From the NCBI GenBank assembly GCA_023101725.1, contig JALJCO010008634.1, positions 155,724 through 219,723 of the forward strand: 64,000 bases of DNA. Direction: 5' to 3'. The notes below the pieces were generated by a model. The model saw only the letters and a program-made list of their open reading frames with translations. It ran no database searches and was not told the origin of the DNA. Position numbers and translations under genes: made by a program. Of the stretch, positions 33,181 to 44,612 are shown piece by piece. How positions within the stretch are numbered: the first letter of the stretch is position 1; every line of letters starts with the position of its first letter. The stretch comes from Atherinomorus stipes. Its lineage: Eukaryota; Chordata; Actinopteri; Atheriniformes; Atherinidae.

Positions 33181-33780
33181 AGGCCTCCTTCCACTGAAAA
33201 CCCGTTTAACTTGCTCCTTCTGAAATACGGAGGGTTTCCCCTTGTTTACTTACACATGCTGACTTGCTAGCGTTGCGTTCCCCCCAGTCGGCTGTGCTTT
33301 CTCATCAGAGAAACAATACGAAGAAAAGAGCGAATCGGGAACAGCCTCGCACTTCTACGTCACATTGCAAATAGCGTATCCCACGTGGGGTTTCTATCTG
33401 TCCATTGGAAGGCAGGTAACCCTCCACTACACACTAGAAGTAAAGACGGCACGACTGTAGCTTCGGAGTTGAGAAGCTAATTAGCTAACTGTTTGTTAGC
33501 ATGACGGAACAAACTTGTTTGTCGGCTCTATTTCCTATCTGTAACAAAATAAGAGCGGAGGGCGGAGCTTCCTTCATACACTGATGGGAGGCAGCCAATC
33601 AGACGGAAATTCATGAGAAGGACCCGGAAAAGCTGCCGTTGGACCACAAGCCTCTCTTCTAGTATACAAATACAGCTGGATACAAAGCAACCAGAAGGTT
33701 TTTATAAACAGAAACGATGCAGAATGCATTCAATAATAATGGAGAACACAGAAATATTAATGAAGTGACCATGGAAGTAC
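33181..33780 (+). mobile_element. TTAA-adjacent repeat, copy 1
   Basis: Starts at TTAA (33177-33180) with AGGCCTCCTTCCACTGAAAA. About 220 bases align with 33789-34005, including CTTGCTCCTTCTGAAATACG and TATCCCACGTGGG. The remainder up to 33780 has GCGGAGCTTCC and CAATCAGA motifs. No right inverted end was found. Confidence 0.55.
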
Positions 33781-33788
33781 AACTTTAA

Positions 33789-34005
33789 AGATCTCCTTCC
33801 ACTAAAAAGCAGTTTAACTTGCTCCTTCTGAAATACGGAGGGTCACCCCCGGTTACTTACACATGCTGCGCCTGCTAGTGGTGCGTTACCTCCATCGGCT
33901 GTGTTTCCTCTTCATAGAAACAATACGGAGAAAACAGTGAATCAAGAAAAGCCTTTCGTTTCTACGTCACATCGAAAATGGCATATCCCACGTGGGTTAC
34001 AGACG
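33789..34005 (+). mobile_element. TTAA-adjacent repeat, copy 2
   Basis: Starts at TTAA (33785-33788) with AGATCTCCTTCCACTAAAAA. It is truncated relative to copy 1, and both lie on the same strand. Confidence 0.55.
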
Positions 34006-35149
34006 TGCTGATTCCATCAAATTAAGAGGAAAAAAAATCCATGAAATAGTAAAATGTCTCAGTTTTATCATCTAATATGTTATTTATGTAACTGGGAATA
34101 AAAATGGGTTGATGAGATTTACAAATCATTGAATTCTGTTTTTATTTATATTTAACAGCCTTGAATATCTGCCTGGTTAGGGCTTAGCAAGGGGTCCCTT
34201 TATCTCATCCTCCATCCATCTTTTCCACAAAAAGTGTTCAAAAACTCTTTCCTTGTTTTAGAAATGACACAGCTGCTGCAAAAACCAACAAGTGGTCAAA
34301 GTTAGCAACAGAATCAGAAAGAGGAGCAGAACAGGGTCTAGGGAAGGAGAGAAATTCCCTGGCTGCGGCCTACGAGCGGCTTGATGGGCGGCGTTCTCTC
34401 CGGCCCATGAAAGGTGTGATTGTCCGACGGCTTCCCCGAGCCAGGAAAGTTCCCCCAGCAGTGGTCCACGGCCCCTCTACCTGCCAGGAACGCAGGGCCA
34501 CAGAGAGAAACCCAGTGCTGGTTATGTCAGATACCGCGTCGGGGCAGGAGGAGGAGGAGGACGACAAATGGGAGTATTTAAAAAAAAAAGAGAAGAAGAA
34601 GAAGGTGCTTTAAGGTGTGTGTGTGTTATAAATACTTAAGAGAAACACTCACACACTCAAGACAGCTGAGCCCGAAATTAGGCCCGTCGACCTGAAGCGT
34701 CTGAATGAAAAGAAGGGCGGCTCTCAAGGTGTTTATTTTGATAGGGGGGAGGCAAGCTGGGAGGGGGGCAGGAAGGCTGCAGAGGGAGACAGAAATGGAG
34801 GGATGAGGAAGAGGGGAAGAAAGATTCAGAGCAGAGGAGATATTTCAAGCTCGGACATTCCTTCACTTTCAAACACGGGGAAGAGAAACAGTTTGGAAAG
34901 AAAGCCCAGCAGGAGTTTCAACCACCATTTTTCTCTCTTGTAGGAACATTTCATCCTGAAAGATGAAGACTGGGCAAGCTGTGCCTCGACTAAAGACGGA
35001 AGATAGATGTTTTTAGACCTGTTATTTCTTCATATAGGCATACACCGCAGAAGCTAGCTGATGCTATGTTTCATGGCAGTTCTTTACTTGATTATAGAAA
35101 TAAGTCAACGCCATAAACAGTTTAAGATCTAAAGTGACACTGATTGGGC
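34006..35149. other. Unassigned, with a GC-rich open stretch
   Basis: A plus-strand frame from an acceptor-like TTGTTTTAG (34260-34261) stays open for about 117 codons to 34613 and ends in an E/D- and K-rich tail. It crosses a GC-rich patch (34360-34560), has no known domain, and the tail is low-complexity, so no gene is called. Confidence 0.3.
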
Positions 35150-35400
35150 GTTCCCACTGTCACATTAGCGATTTTGCGTGTCGTCATTCCGGAAAATACA
35201 ATAATGGCAAAGTGAGGGGGGCTGTGAGTGTGGGGGCGAATAATTGACACCCAACGAACTCTGATGAAAAAAAGAGCTAACCGAGCTAACTAATAGAAGC
35301 TAACGGAGATAGGCAGGCTAAAGCTTAGGCATGTTGCTGCCGGCTAAAGACTGCCATTGTGGTGCTCTGCTACTGGCTGAGGCCTTTTCTTGGTGTATGG
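35150..35400 (+). mobile_element. CATAGACTG family, partial 5' copy
   Basis: Shares GTCAC and CCGGAAAATAC motifs, TGATGAAAAAAAGAGCTAAC-like GAGCTAAC runs and CTAAAGACTGCCATTGTG with 35560-35780 and 39720-39930. A diverged left half only. Confidence 0.5.
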
Positions 35401-36350
35401 GTGTTTTCACACAGGAACTATTTCGGTCGACCTAGCTGAGTTTTGGGTCTGAACCATAGACTGTATATAATTACTGGACGTAGCTTCCGGTCTCTTCTGA
35501 ATAGAGAAATGTGAAGCCAGTTGGGCGTGTCTTACCGTCGCCATCTTGCGTGTCACGTCGTCGTCACTCCAGGAAAATCCTAAAAGGGCAGCGCGGCCGG
35601 GGAAAATGATTGACAGCTGACGTACTGTGGGCTAACGCTAACTGAGCTAACATGAAACTAAGAGGAGCTAACAAAGATAAGCCCCCTAAGCGGCATGGTT
35701 AAGGTAAGACATGCTTAGACTTGCAATTCGCTGACTAAACACCGCCGTTGTGCGACTCTGTAACAAACTGAGACCTTATTAAGAGCAAAGAAGGAGCTAA
35801 CTAGGAGCCTCCGGTCGGCAGGCGGAGCTTCCGGTCTGCCGCATGTCAATCATAAGGACAAGCCCTTAATTATGTGTAATTTGAAGAATAAATAACATCT
35901 AAACGAATGAGTTATAAAAAAATTCACCCCCCTCACAGTTGACATGAAGGTAAACGTGACCTAATAAACCTAAAATGATTTTTTGAACCAGGCTGTAAAC
36001 CTGTTTATTTCTGCTGTGAAGTCGGCGTTTTTAACATGGGAGTCTATGAGGATTTGCTCGCTCTTGGAGCCAGCCCCTAGCGGATGAAGGGAGGATTACA
36101 CTATTTACAACGCGGAAGAGAGCTTCACTGTTCTGAGGCGGAGTTTGCCCCTTGGTCTGAACGTAGCGCGACTTGGTCTGTGTGAACAGGCCACTCGCAC
36201 TCTTAGTTGACGTAACTCACCCGTTCTTGGACCAGCTGGTGAGGGTGGTTTTGGAGCAGCTTGCGTTGACCTAAAATGTGGCACGAGTGATGTGTTAACG
36301 CGCACCAACTTTAGCTCGACCTAAATCCCAGATACCCTGCCACCACGCCA
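35401..36350 (+). mobile_element. GTCGACCTAG family copy, interrupted
   Basis: The flanks 35421-35454 and 36155-36345 join into a sequence matching the reverse complement of 13630-13835. The middle is a later insertion. Confidence 0.6.
35455..36154 (+). mobile_element. CATAGACTG family, full copy with 8-bp duplication
   Basis: Begins CATAGACTGTATATAATTAC and ends GAGTTTGCCCCTTG. GTCTGAAC flanks it exactly at 35447-35454 and 36155-36162. The 8-bp duplication suggests hAT-type integration. CATAGACTGTATATA starts are very common in fish genomes. The interior has GCTAAC-rich sequence and a conserved AAGGTAAGACATGCTTAGAC. No coding region. Confidence 0.7.
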
Positions 36351-36817
36351 CCGTGCAGCCCTGCTAGCTACTAATGTATTTCAAATGTTAAGATCAATAG
36401 ATGGGATTCCCGTTTACAAACATTGGCAGTTGCACGTGCAACAGGGGGCAAAACGCCCGTGTTTTGTATTGCAGTCTACGGCCAAACACGCACTCATCAT
36501 TCATAAAAATGTAAAGTAACCTAACGAAACAAACAGAGATCGTTGTGTTTTAAATTATATTATATAAATCTGTATTTTGATGATGAATAAAAAAATACAG
36601 ACGCAGCGTTGCTGTTTTGTGTTTCTATTACTATTATACTAACTTGGCAAGGGAGTCATCACCCGGAAACGGCATTTTTCTTGTTAAAACATGGATATTA
36701 TTCGTGTTGGACCTCAGTTGAGATTTGCCTGAAAAACTTATGTTAGAAAGTGGCTTAAACTTTTTTTTAGACTCTTTGTTAAAGCCAAAATAGGCCACAA
36801 CAGTCTGCTGTCTGCAG
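36351..36817. other. Unassigned sequence
   Basis: Contains GAGTCATCACCCGGAAACGG and an AT-rich part. No repeat copy recognised. Confidence 0.4.
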
Positions 36818-36956
36818 TATGTTCTGCTCTGGTGTCGTCTCCACCTCCTCCATACAGGAGCAACTTTCACTAGTCTGGATTAAACCAGGCAAAGACGACA
36901 TCATCACTACGTTTGGAAAGGAGGCGGTTCCAGCTGTTAGGGACTCATTGCTGTCG
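36818..36956 (+). CDS. Candidate exon, unknown gene
   Basis: An acceptor (CTGCTGTCTGCAG) precedes 139 bases and the donor TCG then GTGAGT follows. The frame is open for 46 codons after one phase base. It starts MFCSGVVSTSSIQEQ, continues LSLVWIKPGKDDIITTFG and ends RDSLLS. The start phase would fit the end phase of the candidate at 15689-15850, but a match by chance has a one-in-three probability. No domain is recognised, and the surroundings are transposon-rich, so this may belong to an unrecognised element. Weak support. Confidence 0.2.
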
Positions 36957-38291
36957 GTGAGTCTCGCTGCTTGTGTAACGTTCTGCTTTATTATGGATGA
37001 AATCCTTGTAGACAGTAGACAGACTAGCTAACTGCTAACAAACTAACGGTATAAACTCAAACGCCATCTGATTTACGACCCCGTGCTTGGTATTAAATTT
37101 CTGGGATGCGTTGTTATGCAGCGTGAATGTTTGTAAACGGCTCCACAATCAGTTTTTTCTTCTTTTTATTTTTTGTGTCTGAGCAGAGGACGGCTGTCAC
37201 AGCTACAGTGTTTATACATATATATATATATATATTTTGCTGCAAATGTTATACAAGGTAGTTACGGAAATTAAGATAAAAAAGACAATAAAAACACGAG
37301 AAAAACAAGCTCTTTTTTTACGCCTCTGTGGAGGTGTTGGGTCCCCCTTGCAAAGGGGACCTGGCACCTTTTTGAGGACAAAATTTCTTCAATCAGGCTA
37401 CAATTCTGATCAGATCTGTGTTGTTTGCAGAAACCCTGAAAAAGTTAATCTGACCATGATGTGTTTACATGCTTCATGTTTGAAAGGAATAAATCATCTC
37501 AACATCTGCATGATTACACCCCTGTCTGACCAATTTAAGTTTCTCTGCCCTTAATAAGTCTACATTGTTTCAGAATCTCATAGATATATTTGTATCGCGT
37601 ACTGATCAGCTGTTTTGGACCCACCACGTCCTCAACTGGCCGAAATGTTTTAGCTTCTTAAAAATAAACTTTATTGAGTAGCTAAAAGAAGCATCTGAAT
37701 ACAAGCTGTAACGTAAAGTGTGGGATTATGTAACGGTGGTGTACAGCTGACATACCGGGCATGTGCAGTAAGGATAGTTTTTGCATTCGGAATATGTGTT
37801 TTTATGATCGGAACAATTGGCATAACCAAAAAGTTAGTTTGGTCTCAAATGGAATAAAATTTTGATCCAAATTAACATTATCAGATCAGAATCTTCTGAT
37901 TGGTGTTCACATGAAGCATTTTTATTCCCATCAGGCTTCTAATCCCAATACTCATCTCCCTGTAAACATGGCTTTTGTATCCTGAGTGATGGAGCCATAG
38001 TGTTATACAGAGTACACACCAGTTTTACACATATTCTCTTAGACAACTAAACGTTCCGTCCTATAGGTAGCAAGTTGTGCCAAACACACTTTCTAAATGA
38101 CTGACTGTTGGCTGAAAACTCATTTTCTGAGTCCGACTAGTCCACATGCTTCATCGCGGCCCCTTCCCATCACTACGGTGTCTGCAGTGGACCAAACTGT
38201 GCTGAGGTTACACAGAAATAAGAGGAACTTGTCTACCTGAGCGTGAGAGGTTGTCGGCCTCCGGTCAAGAAGCCTCGTTCAGCTGCATGTT

Positions 38292-38294
<3 letters not shown>
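36957..38294. other. Mostly unassigned, with TA microsatellite
   Basis: A TATATA tract lies at 37213-37235. The segment 37770-37990 has inverted ATTCGGAAT and GTAAACATGG motifs resembling a worn MITE. No gene recognised. Confidence 0.4.

Positions 38295-38331
<37 letters not shown>
38295..38331 (+). repeat. (AC)18 microsatellite
   Basis: Eighteen pure AC dinucleotides. The C-rich open stretch downstream (38331-38768) is low-complexity and not called as a gene. Confidence 0.95.
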
Positions 38332-38333
<2 letters not shown>

Positions 38334-38786
38334 GAGTCTGGAGCCAGCAGACATAGTAGCCCTCATTCATCCTCCGGCAGCAGCTGCCTCCCCCTCCATC
38401 CTCTACCACTGGCCTTCAATCCTTCCCCTCTGCTTTTTTCGTCCCTCCACCCTCCTCTTCATCACCCCCCCTCTTCAGACCATGTCCATTTTAAGTTTTG
38501 GGAAGGTAGAAAAACAGTGTGTCGGATGAACAGCCAGGATATGTTCATAACACAACTCCGCTCATTAGAGACACAACTCGCGCCAAACCATAGCAGACCG
38601 AGTCCAACCTGTCACCACAGAACCACCTTGTTTCCCTGTTTTCACTGGAAAGGACACGGTGATGAAGATGAGACACCATCGGGGTGTCTTCGATTTGCCC
38701 CTGATTCCTACTTGCTCCTGCAGCATTTTTCTATGATACAACTGAAAACTTCACTGTCTTTATTCTGATTTGTCACCACACATTGA

Positions 38787-39384
38787 CCCCGTTTACGTGA
38801 GAGTTTTAATTCCTCTTTAGTTCCAAATAAAAGTTGATTCCGCTTTTGGAAGACCACGTAAACCCTTAATTCCGAATGAAAACGAAATTCCGAACTAAGT
38901 GGTTGGTTTATTCCTCTTAATACCAAATAATATAATTCCCCTCACACGTAAACATGGATGCGGCTTTAACTTGATTCCTGTCGTTCTGAGCATGCTCCCT
39001 CCCTTGTCTTGTTGTAATGGTGCTTGTCGAAGTGCACGTGAAACAAGCGCTGGACTCGTGCCTGCCAGCGGAAATGAAGAAGTATGTTAGTGTTAAGCTG
39101 CTGCTACAAAACTACAATCAAAATACAGAGAAAATCTGAGTCATTATGTTTAAAAAGAAAAAAAAAAGGAGCAGGAACCGGCTCGGTACCCCCGGAGAAA
39201 AAAACGGAGAAGAAACTCCCCCCCCCCCCCCCCCCCCCCCCCAATAAATTGGATAAATGTGGTTTCCTTGTAAACCTTAATTCGGAATGATTATTTCCAT
39301 GTAAACACGAATGACAATAATTTAATTCAGAATTATTTAATTCAGAATTATCAGTTACAAATTAAAAAACATCATGTAACCAGG
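38787..39384. mobile_element. GTTTACGTGAGAG MITE, copy 1
   Basis: The left end GTTTACGTGAGAGTTTTAAT and the right end ATTAAAAAACATCATGTAAC are inverted relatives. The interior has many AATTCCGAA-like palindromic motifs. Flanks CACATTGA and CCCATTGC agree at 6 of 8 positions, suggesting an aged 8-bp duplication. A C25 run sits at 39218-39242. It is the uninterrupted reference for 40506-42726. Confidence 0.65.
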
Positions 39385-39595
39385 GCCCATTGCTGTCGTC
39401 GGGTCACATACCATCATTTCATCTGGACTCTTTGGTCAGACTGGAAACATACAGGAAACCTTTTACCATGAAGCCAGATCAAATCAAATCCTTATTCTTT
39501 CCTAATGATTATATTGCATATTGATTTCTCTGAAGCAGAGCCACAGGTTATAAAGTGAACAGACGACGTGGTGGATTCAGTGGGTTTGTTGCACC
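39385..39595. other. Unassigned sequence
   Basis: Nothing recognised. Confidence 0.4.
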
Positions 39596-40201
39596 CATAG
39601 ACCGTTGATAGGGAGGGACGAACCTTCTGCTTTGTCACCCGTTGGTTTCTGAAGAGCTAAAAGTGAAGCCAGCTGGGCGTGTCCCACTGTCACCATCTTG
39701 CTGTGTCACGTGTGTTGTCACTCCCGGAAAATACTAAAATGGGCAAAGGCAAGGCCGCTCCGAGCCGCGGGCAAATGTTTGACAGCTGACATACTCTGGG
39801 CTAAACGCTACTGAGCTAACTCGAAACTATGAGTAGCTAACGAAGATTAGCCTCCTAAGCGGCGGGAAAAAGGTAAGACATGCTTAGACTTGCTATTATC
39901 TGACTAAAAACTGCCGTTGTGCTGCTCTGTTATAAACTGAGACCTGAGATTAAATAACATCTAAACGAATGAGTTATAAAAAAATTTCACCCCCCTCACA
40001 GTTGACATGAAGATGAACTTCACCTATTAAACCTAAAATGATTTGTTGAACCAGGCTGTAAACATGCTTATTTCTGCTGTGAAGTTGGTCTTTTTAACGT
40101 GGGAGTTTATGGGGATTTTCTCTGTTTTGCAGCCCCTAGCGGATGAAGGGGGAACTACAAATAATGACTTCTTCCGGGTAGACACCGGAGCTTGCCGCTC
40201 G
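39596..40201 (+). mobile_element. CATAGACTG family, second full copy
   Basis: Aligns along its length with 35455-36154, including GGTAAGACATGCTTAGACTT and AACATCTAAACGAATGAGTT. Flanks GTTGCACC and GTCGCACT agree at 6 of 8, both differences being transitions. Confidence 0.7.
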
Positions 40202-40505
40202 GTCGCACTGTGGGATGAAGCGTCTTCATTGCAGAAGGCAGTTTTTCCTCCAAAGTATCGGTTTAGGAAGAGCTGGGAGTAAAACCCAGTTGGTCTTTAA
40301 CAGGTTGCACAATCTTACTCTGTTCCCAATTATTATGCATATCCTGTTTTTTATTTATTTATTTTTTTACGTTTATTTTTGGGATTTTTATAAGACAAAT
40401 AATATCAACACATATAACAAAGGAAAAACAAAACAAGGAAGACAAAACCAAAAGGAAAACAGCTAGACACTTTTATTACAGTGTGATTAATTAACACTGA
40501 ACGGA
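40202..40505. other. Unassigned, AT-rich
   Basis: Nothing recognised. Confidence 0.4.
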
Positions 40506-40639
40506 CTTGATTACAGCGTTTGAGAGTTTAAATTCCTTTTAATTCTGAATAAAAGTTAATTCTGCTTTAGGAATACCACATAAACCCATAATTCAGAGTG
40601 AAAACAATAATTCTGAATAAAACTTAAATTCCAAACTAA

Positions 40640-41665
40640 GGGCTGGATCTACTGAGATCAAAATTTGCGTGTAGTAAATTGCCCATGCAATCCAGAAATT
40701 TTCATGGGGGCTGAACCACGGTTTGTAGGGGATTTACTAAAATTGAAGGTGCTAATGACTTAGCCTGGTAAACCGGCCTGACCAACTGCACGTATGAGAT
40801 ACACGGCAAGTCTGTCTGGGTTCCCTCCATTGGAGACTGATTTCCAAATCGAAACAAGAGGCGGGACTAACAGGAACAAATTGAACCAGACAACCAATCA
40901 GAGAAACACGGAAGTGACACATACGTCTTTTTGTAAAGGCTACAGCATACTTCTCTGACTGCATAATGCGTTATACAACTGTGTAACCACGGAGACCTCT
41001 CCAGCCTTCATAGTTCTCCGTCATACCGTATACGCAGTGCAATTTCCTTCCCGATCAGGGTTGCTACGCAAGACTGGCCCAATCCCACGATGCCGGTGGT
41101 TGGTAACTCGGTGGTTATTTTGCTTCTGGTTCCAGTGAGCGATGGTGTCTGAGAGAAAGACTGTTTTTGCTGCAGCTGAATAACATTGAAACAGATACTT
41201 CTGATGCAAAAAGATGGAGAGATTTTGGTATTTCCACACATCTTCGGCTAAACATTCTTCGGTTGGACTCATATCTGCATCTTCGTAGGATAGCCGGTGT
41301 TTTAAAGATGGCGCTGCCAGTGTTTACATTGTGATAGACCAATCACAGCCCTTGCCTTCTCCGCTGTCCCTTGACAGAGTGATGGACACTTAAATAATAT
41401 TTAGTGCAGCCGGAGGGTTGATAAATCGCTTAGCAAGTGCTTAAGTAATATTTTTATTTTCTCTTCCCAACATGCACAAATGCGTGTAAACGCCCCATAT
41501 TCTATATTCATTGCTGCAGAAGTACCATTTGGAAAAAATGTATTTAGTACCTTTGAAAGATGCAAGCCTTTTAGCACGCTGTTAGTAGATCAGTCTGTAC
41601 ATTTTTTTTTGCGTTTAATGAGATACCTCACGTTTTTATACACAAACTTTTGATAGATCCAGGCT
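40640..41665. mobile_element. Harbinger-like element nested in the MITE
   Basis: Starts GGGCTGGATCTACTGAG and ends TGATAGATCCAGG. Flanks TAA (40637-40639) and CAA (41666-41668) bracket it. The uninterrupted copy at 38890-38910 reads ACTAAGTGGTTGG straight through, confirming the insertion. It is the third copy of the family at 30847-31890. Confidence 0.75.
40762..41400. mobile_element. Insertion within the nested Harbinger-like element
   Basis: About 640 bases here have no counterpart in 30847-31890. They start near TAGCCTGGTAAACCGGCCTG. Minus-strand frames are open for about 80 codons (SPTEECLAEDVWKY and onward), but I recognise no domain. A sequence with CCAATCAGAG and AGACCAATCACAGCCC at either side recalls fish transposon promoters. 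Boundaries are approximate. Confidence 0.5.
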
Positions 41666-42027
41666 CAAGTGGTTGGTTTATTTTAATTCTGAATAAAATA
41701 ATTTTGGTCATGTAAATCTTTTATTCTGTTCTAACTTAATTACTAATGTTCTGGGCATGCTCCTTCCCTTGTCCTGTTGTAATGGCACTTGTCGAAGCAC
41801 ACGTGAAACAAGCGCTGGAATCATGCTAGCAGGTGGAATTGAAAGCCGATGAAAGCCAGTAGTTCACGTTGAGCTGCTGCTACAAAACTACAATCACAAT
41901 ACAGAAAGCAGTCTGTGTTGTTATGTGGTTTTCATGTCGTAGTCAAAACGAAGAGAAGCAGGAAGATGTAAACGGATGTAAATAGCCTGCCTCCTGTCCA
42001 ATCAGAACCCTTCCCAACCCCTAGATC

Positions 42028-42238
42028 CAGAGGTGTCAAAAACAGGCTAGAAGTAGGAAGTAGAAATCCTGTACGGCAGTTTTTCCAACCAATCACTGAA
42101 CCAGCTGGGTTTAATTAGCTCCTCTGCCAGGTAGATGAGCTCGTTAGTGAAAACACCTGTTCTAAATGCACTGGCAGATCCAAAAACATGGTAGGGTTTC
42201 TGCTGAAAAACTACTTTTACTTCTACTTTTGACACCCC
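42028..42238. mobile_element. hAT MITE with perfect 8-bp duplication
   Basis: Ends CAGAGGTGTCAAAA and TTTTGACACCCCTG are inverted. CCTAGATC flanks it exactly (42020-42027 and 42239-42246). 211 bp, non-coding. Confidence 0.9.
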
Positions 42239-42356
42239 TGCCTAGATCTAAAGCGGAATTAGATAAACATGTTTTCCTTGTAAACCTTAATTTGGAATTA
42301 TCACTTCCATGTAAACATGAAAGAGAATAATTCTGAAGTGTTTAATTCGGAATAAT

Positions 42357-42690
42357 CCCACTGAGCATTTTTTCGTCTAATGGTCCTTAGATGTCTAGTC
42401 TAAAATCGGTCTACCACTGGTCTAAAAGTGAATGTTTTTTAGCCGTCTAAGCGTAGACTAAATCTAAACTGCTTTGTACATTGATCAATCATGTTTTGAT
42501 GCAACATTTGACCATCATTTATCCAGCCTACAGTTGTTTTTTTTTAACATAATATTTAATAATAATGGATTAAGTTATAATGTCCTTGCTAAAAAATAGA
42601 CCAATATAGAAAATATAGACCAATTACAATCGGGTGAATTTTGGTCTAAACTTAAACTAGACATCTAATAGACATCTTTGGCTCGCAGGG
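42357..42690. mobile_element. 334-bp insertion with CCC...GGG ends
   Basis: Starts CCCACTGAGC and ends GCTCGCAGGG. Inner sequence near each end shares (inverted) TTAGATGTCTAGT(C/T)TAA. It interrupts sequence that is continuous at 39340-39370. The flanks (ATAAT, ATTAAT) are too AT-rich to define a duplication. Confidence 0.55.
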
Positions 42691-42726
42691 ATTAATTCAA
42701 AATTTAAAAATATCATGTAACCGGTT

Positions 42727-43499
42727 AGTAGTTTATCTTTCACCCATGTAAGTGCATCTATCTTAGGCAGATTGCTGTGGATATTAAAAGTTGAGCTTCT
42801 GAGTTTAAAGATAGAAAAATCATGAATTAGTTTCTTCAAATGTTTATGCAGTAAAGTTTCAAGGCCTCGGCCCCGTGCACCAGAGGAGGCTCGCCCCCTT
42901 TACACATTGCCGGGAAAAAAAAAGTTTTCAGCCACATTGGAAACAGTAAGGGGGGTGGTCTTGTCTTGTGTGTGGGTGCTAATTTAAACTCGCTGATCAT
43001 CTCGGCAGCACAATGGGTAGGCGGAGGGCCACTAATCTGCCCCAGCTGGACGCTGCAGAGGCCTCTCACTGGATGTGTGTGTTGCTGTTAATTGGTCCAG
43101 GGTGGGGGCTGTAATTGGGGTTAGAGGAAAAACAAATCAGCTGCAGTAACAGGTAAGTGAAAGTGAGCGGGACCTTTATTCCTCTCCAGCATGTGAGTGG
43201 AGGAGGGGAAGAGGGATGAGTAGCCAACGGCTGTCAGTCATCCCTCATCTGAATAAACCGGGAAAAGCCTCCTAAAAGACACGCACGTCATGCAGCTTTC
43301 ATCTACATGTTTTACATGTCTGGTCTTTAAATCATGTCCACACATGCATGCATTTCAGTTTACAGATAGTGGAACGATGTTTTTTCTGTAAATTGAAAAT
43401 AAATAAGTCAAAGTTCTTTCTAGAAAATTTCCCTGAAACCAAACATTTTATTTGTTAGCTGAAAAGTCTTCAAAAAACTGTGAAACTTCATCATTTCAG
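42727..43499. other. Unassigned sequence
   Basis: A strong donor-like CAGGTAAGTG lies at 43151-43160, but no open frame precedes it. No repeat copy recognised. Confidence 0.4.
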
Positions 43500-43667
43500 G
43501 TTCCAGGAGGAAAAGTTCATCACTGATGGACCATTTTTCATCACGGTGTCCCACAGAGCTGCCAGTCAAACCTGGTTTCTGCACGCTGTGATATCTGAGA
43601 GGAGGCAGTCTGCACTACAGCTGTTCCCTCCTGCAGACAGGTGCACCAGCCCTGCACACCTATGCAG
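43500..43667 (+). CDS. Candidate exon, unknown gene
   Basis: An acceptor-like TCATCATTTCAG precedes, and CAG then GTGAAG follows; an alternative donor (ACAG, GTGCAC) would end it at 43640. Both lengths (168 and 141) are multiples of three. The frame is open for 55 codons with phase 2 at both ends, like the candidate at 15689-15850. It reads FQEEKFITDGPFFITVSHRA and then ASQTWFLHAVISERRQSA. No domain is recognised. It is unique in the window and outside recognised transposons, which slightly favours host sequence, but a chance frame remains likely. Confidence 0.22.
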
Positions 43668-44549
43668 GTGAAGTGGAGCTTTAGACATAATTGGCCACTT
43701 TTCTCTGTGTTGTTTGAGTTGTTGGACTGGATCTGTAGCTCATAATTACTGGATTCATTTACATGATAAAACTAGATTCCTCATCTTTTGAATATATTTT
43801 TTTTTCTGCTTCCATGTTATTATTTCTAGAGAAGGGTGTTTCTCCTCTCTGTCCTTTTTTATCTATCTGAACGGTAGATTCAGATCTCCTTCTTTTATCT
43901 CTGCTACTTTTATTCCTGCAGTAATTCAGGCTACAACCCCAGCTGTTATATGGCCCCGGCTTACATGTATGTGTGCTTGTGTGTCCAGCTGAACACACAC
44001 AGCTAATGAACTTAGTTCCTGGCTGCAGTTGTCACCGTGGTGCGACTGTCTCGGTGACTTGGGTCAAAGGCCGCCGAGGAGCTTGATTTGAGTTCATTCT
44101 GGTCTGAAGCTGCAGATTTAAAGAAGAAGTTGGAGTCTTAGTGAGGTGTGTGAATGGTCCTGGTTTCAGGCTGGAAAAAAGGATACTATTTGTCACAAAC
44201 TATTTTTCACCGTGTTCAAGGAGCATGATGATGATGATGAGTGCAGGATTCTCCAAATCAGCTTCACATCTATTTACATACTAAATCTCTTTAAATATCT
44301 CTGATTATTTTGCATGAATTAAGAAAATGACGTATGAGTCCAGCAGTGAAAAACATTTTAAGGAATGCTAAGTATGACGGTAAAGGTTGCTGCGTCTCTC
44401 TCTTCCCTGCCCAGCTTCCTGCATCCCACTGGGGCTAGCTATTGTTGCCTCATCATTCACTTCTATTTTGATTCTTTGGGTTGCGATTTGATCCAGTTTC
44501 AATTCAATATTGATTTCAACGCTTTGATGTTGATTCAGTAAGAAGTAAG
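43668..44549. other. Unassigned sequence
   Basis: No gene or repeat copy recognised. Confidence 0.4.
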
Positions 44550-44590
44550 AATATACAAATAATTACAATTTCTGTAATTATTTGTATATT
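44550..44590. repeat. Perfect 18-bp AT hairpin
   Basis: AATATACAAATAATTACA (44550-44567) and its exact reverse complement (44573-44590) are separated by five bases. It sits immediately upstream of the SINE's target duplication. Confidence 0.9.
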
Positions 44591-44612
44591 TCTGACCACA
44601 TATGGATAAAGT

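Larger units (their letters stand above)
40506..42726. mobile_element. GTTTACGTGAGAG MITE, copy 2, multiply interrupted
   Basis: Segments 40506-40639, 41669-42027, 42239-42356 and 42691-42726 join into a sequence matching 38787-39384. Shared blocks include TGGTTGGTTTATT and TTGTCGAAG with CACGTGAAACAAGCGCTGGA. Three insertions separate them, one of which is itself interrupted. Confidence 0.7.

Noticed and set aside
34262..34613. 117-codon open frame after a good acceptor
   Set aside because: Its tail is E/D- and K-rich low-complexity sequence, no domain or polyadenylation signal was seen, and the GC-rich patch lowers stop-codon frequency.
38331..38768. 145-codon open frame next to the AC microsatellite
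   Set aside because: Ser/Pro/Leu/His-rich composition reflects C-rich DNA; no domain features.
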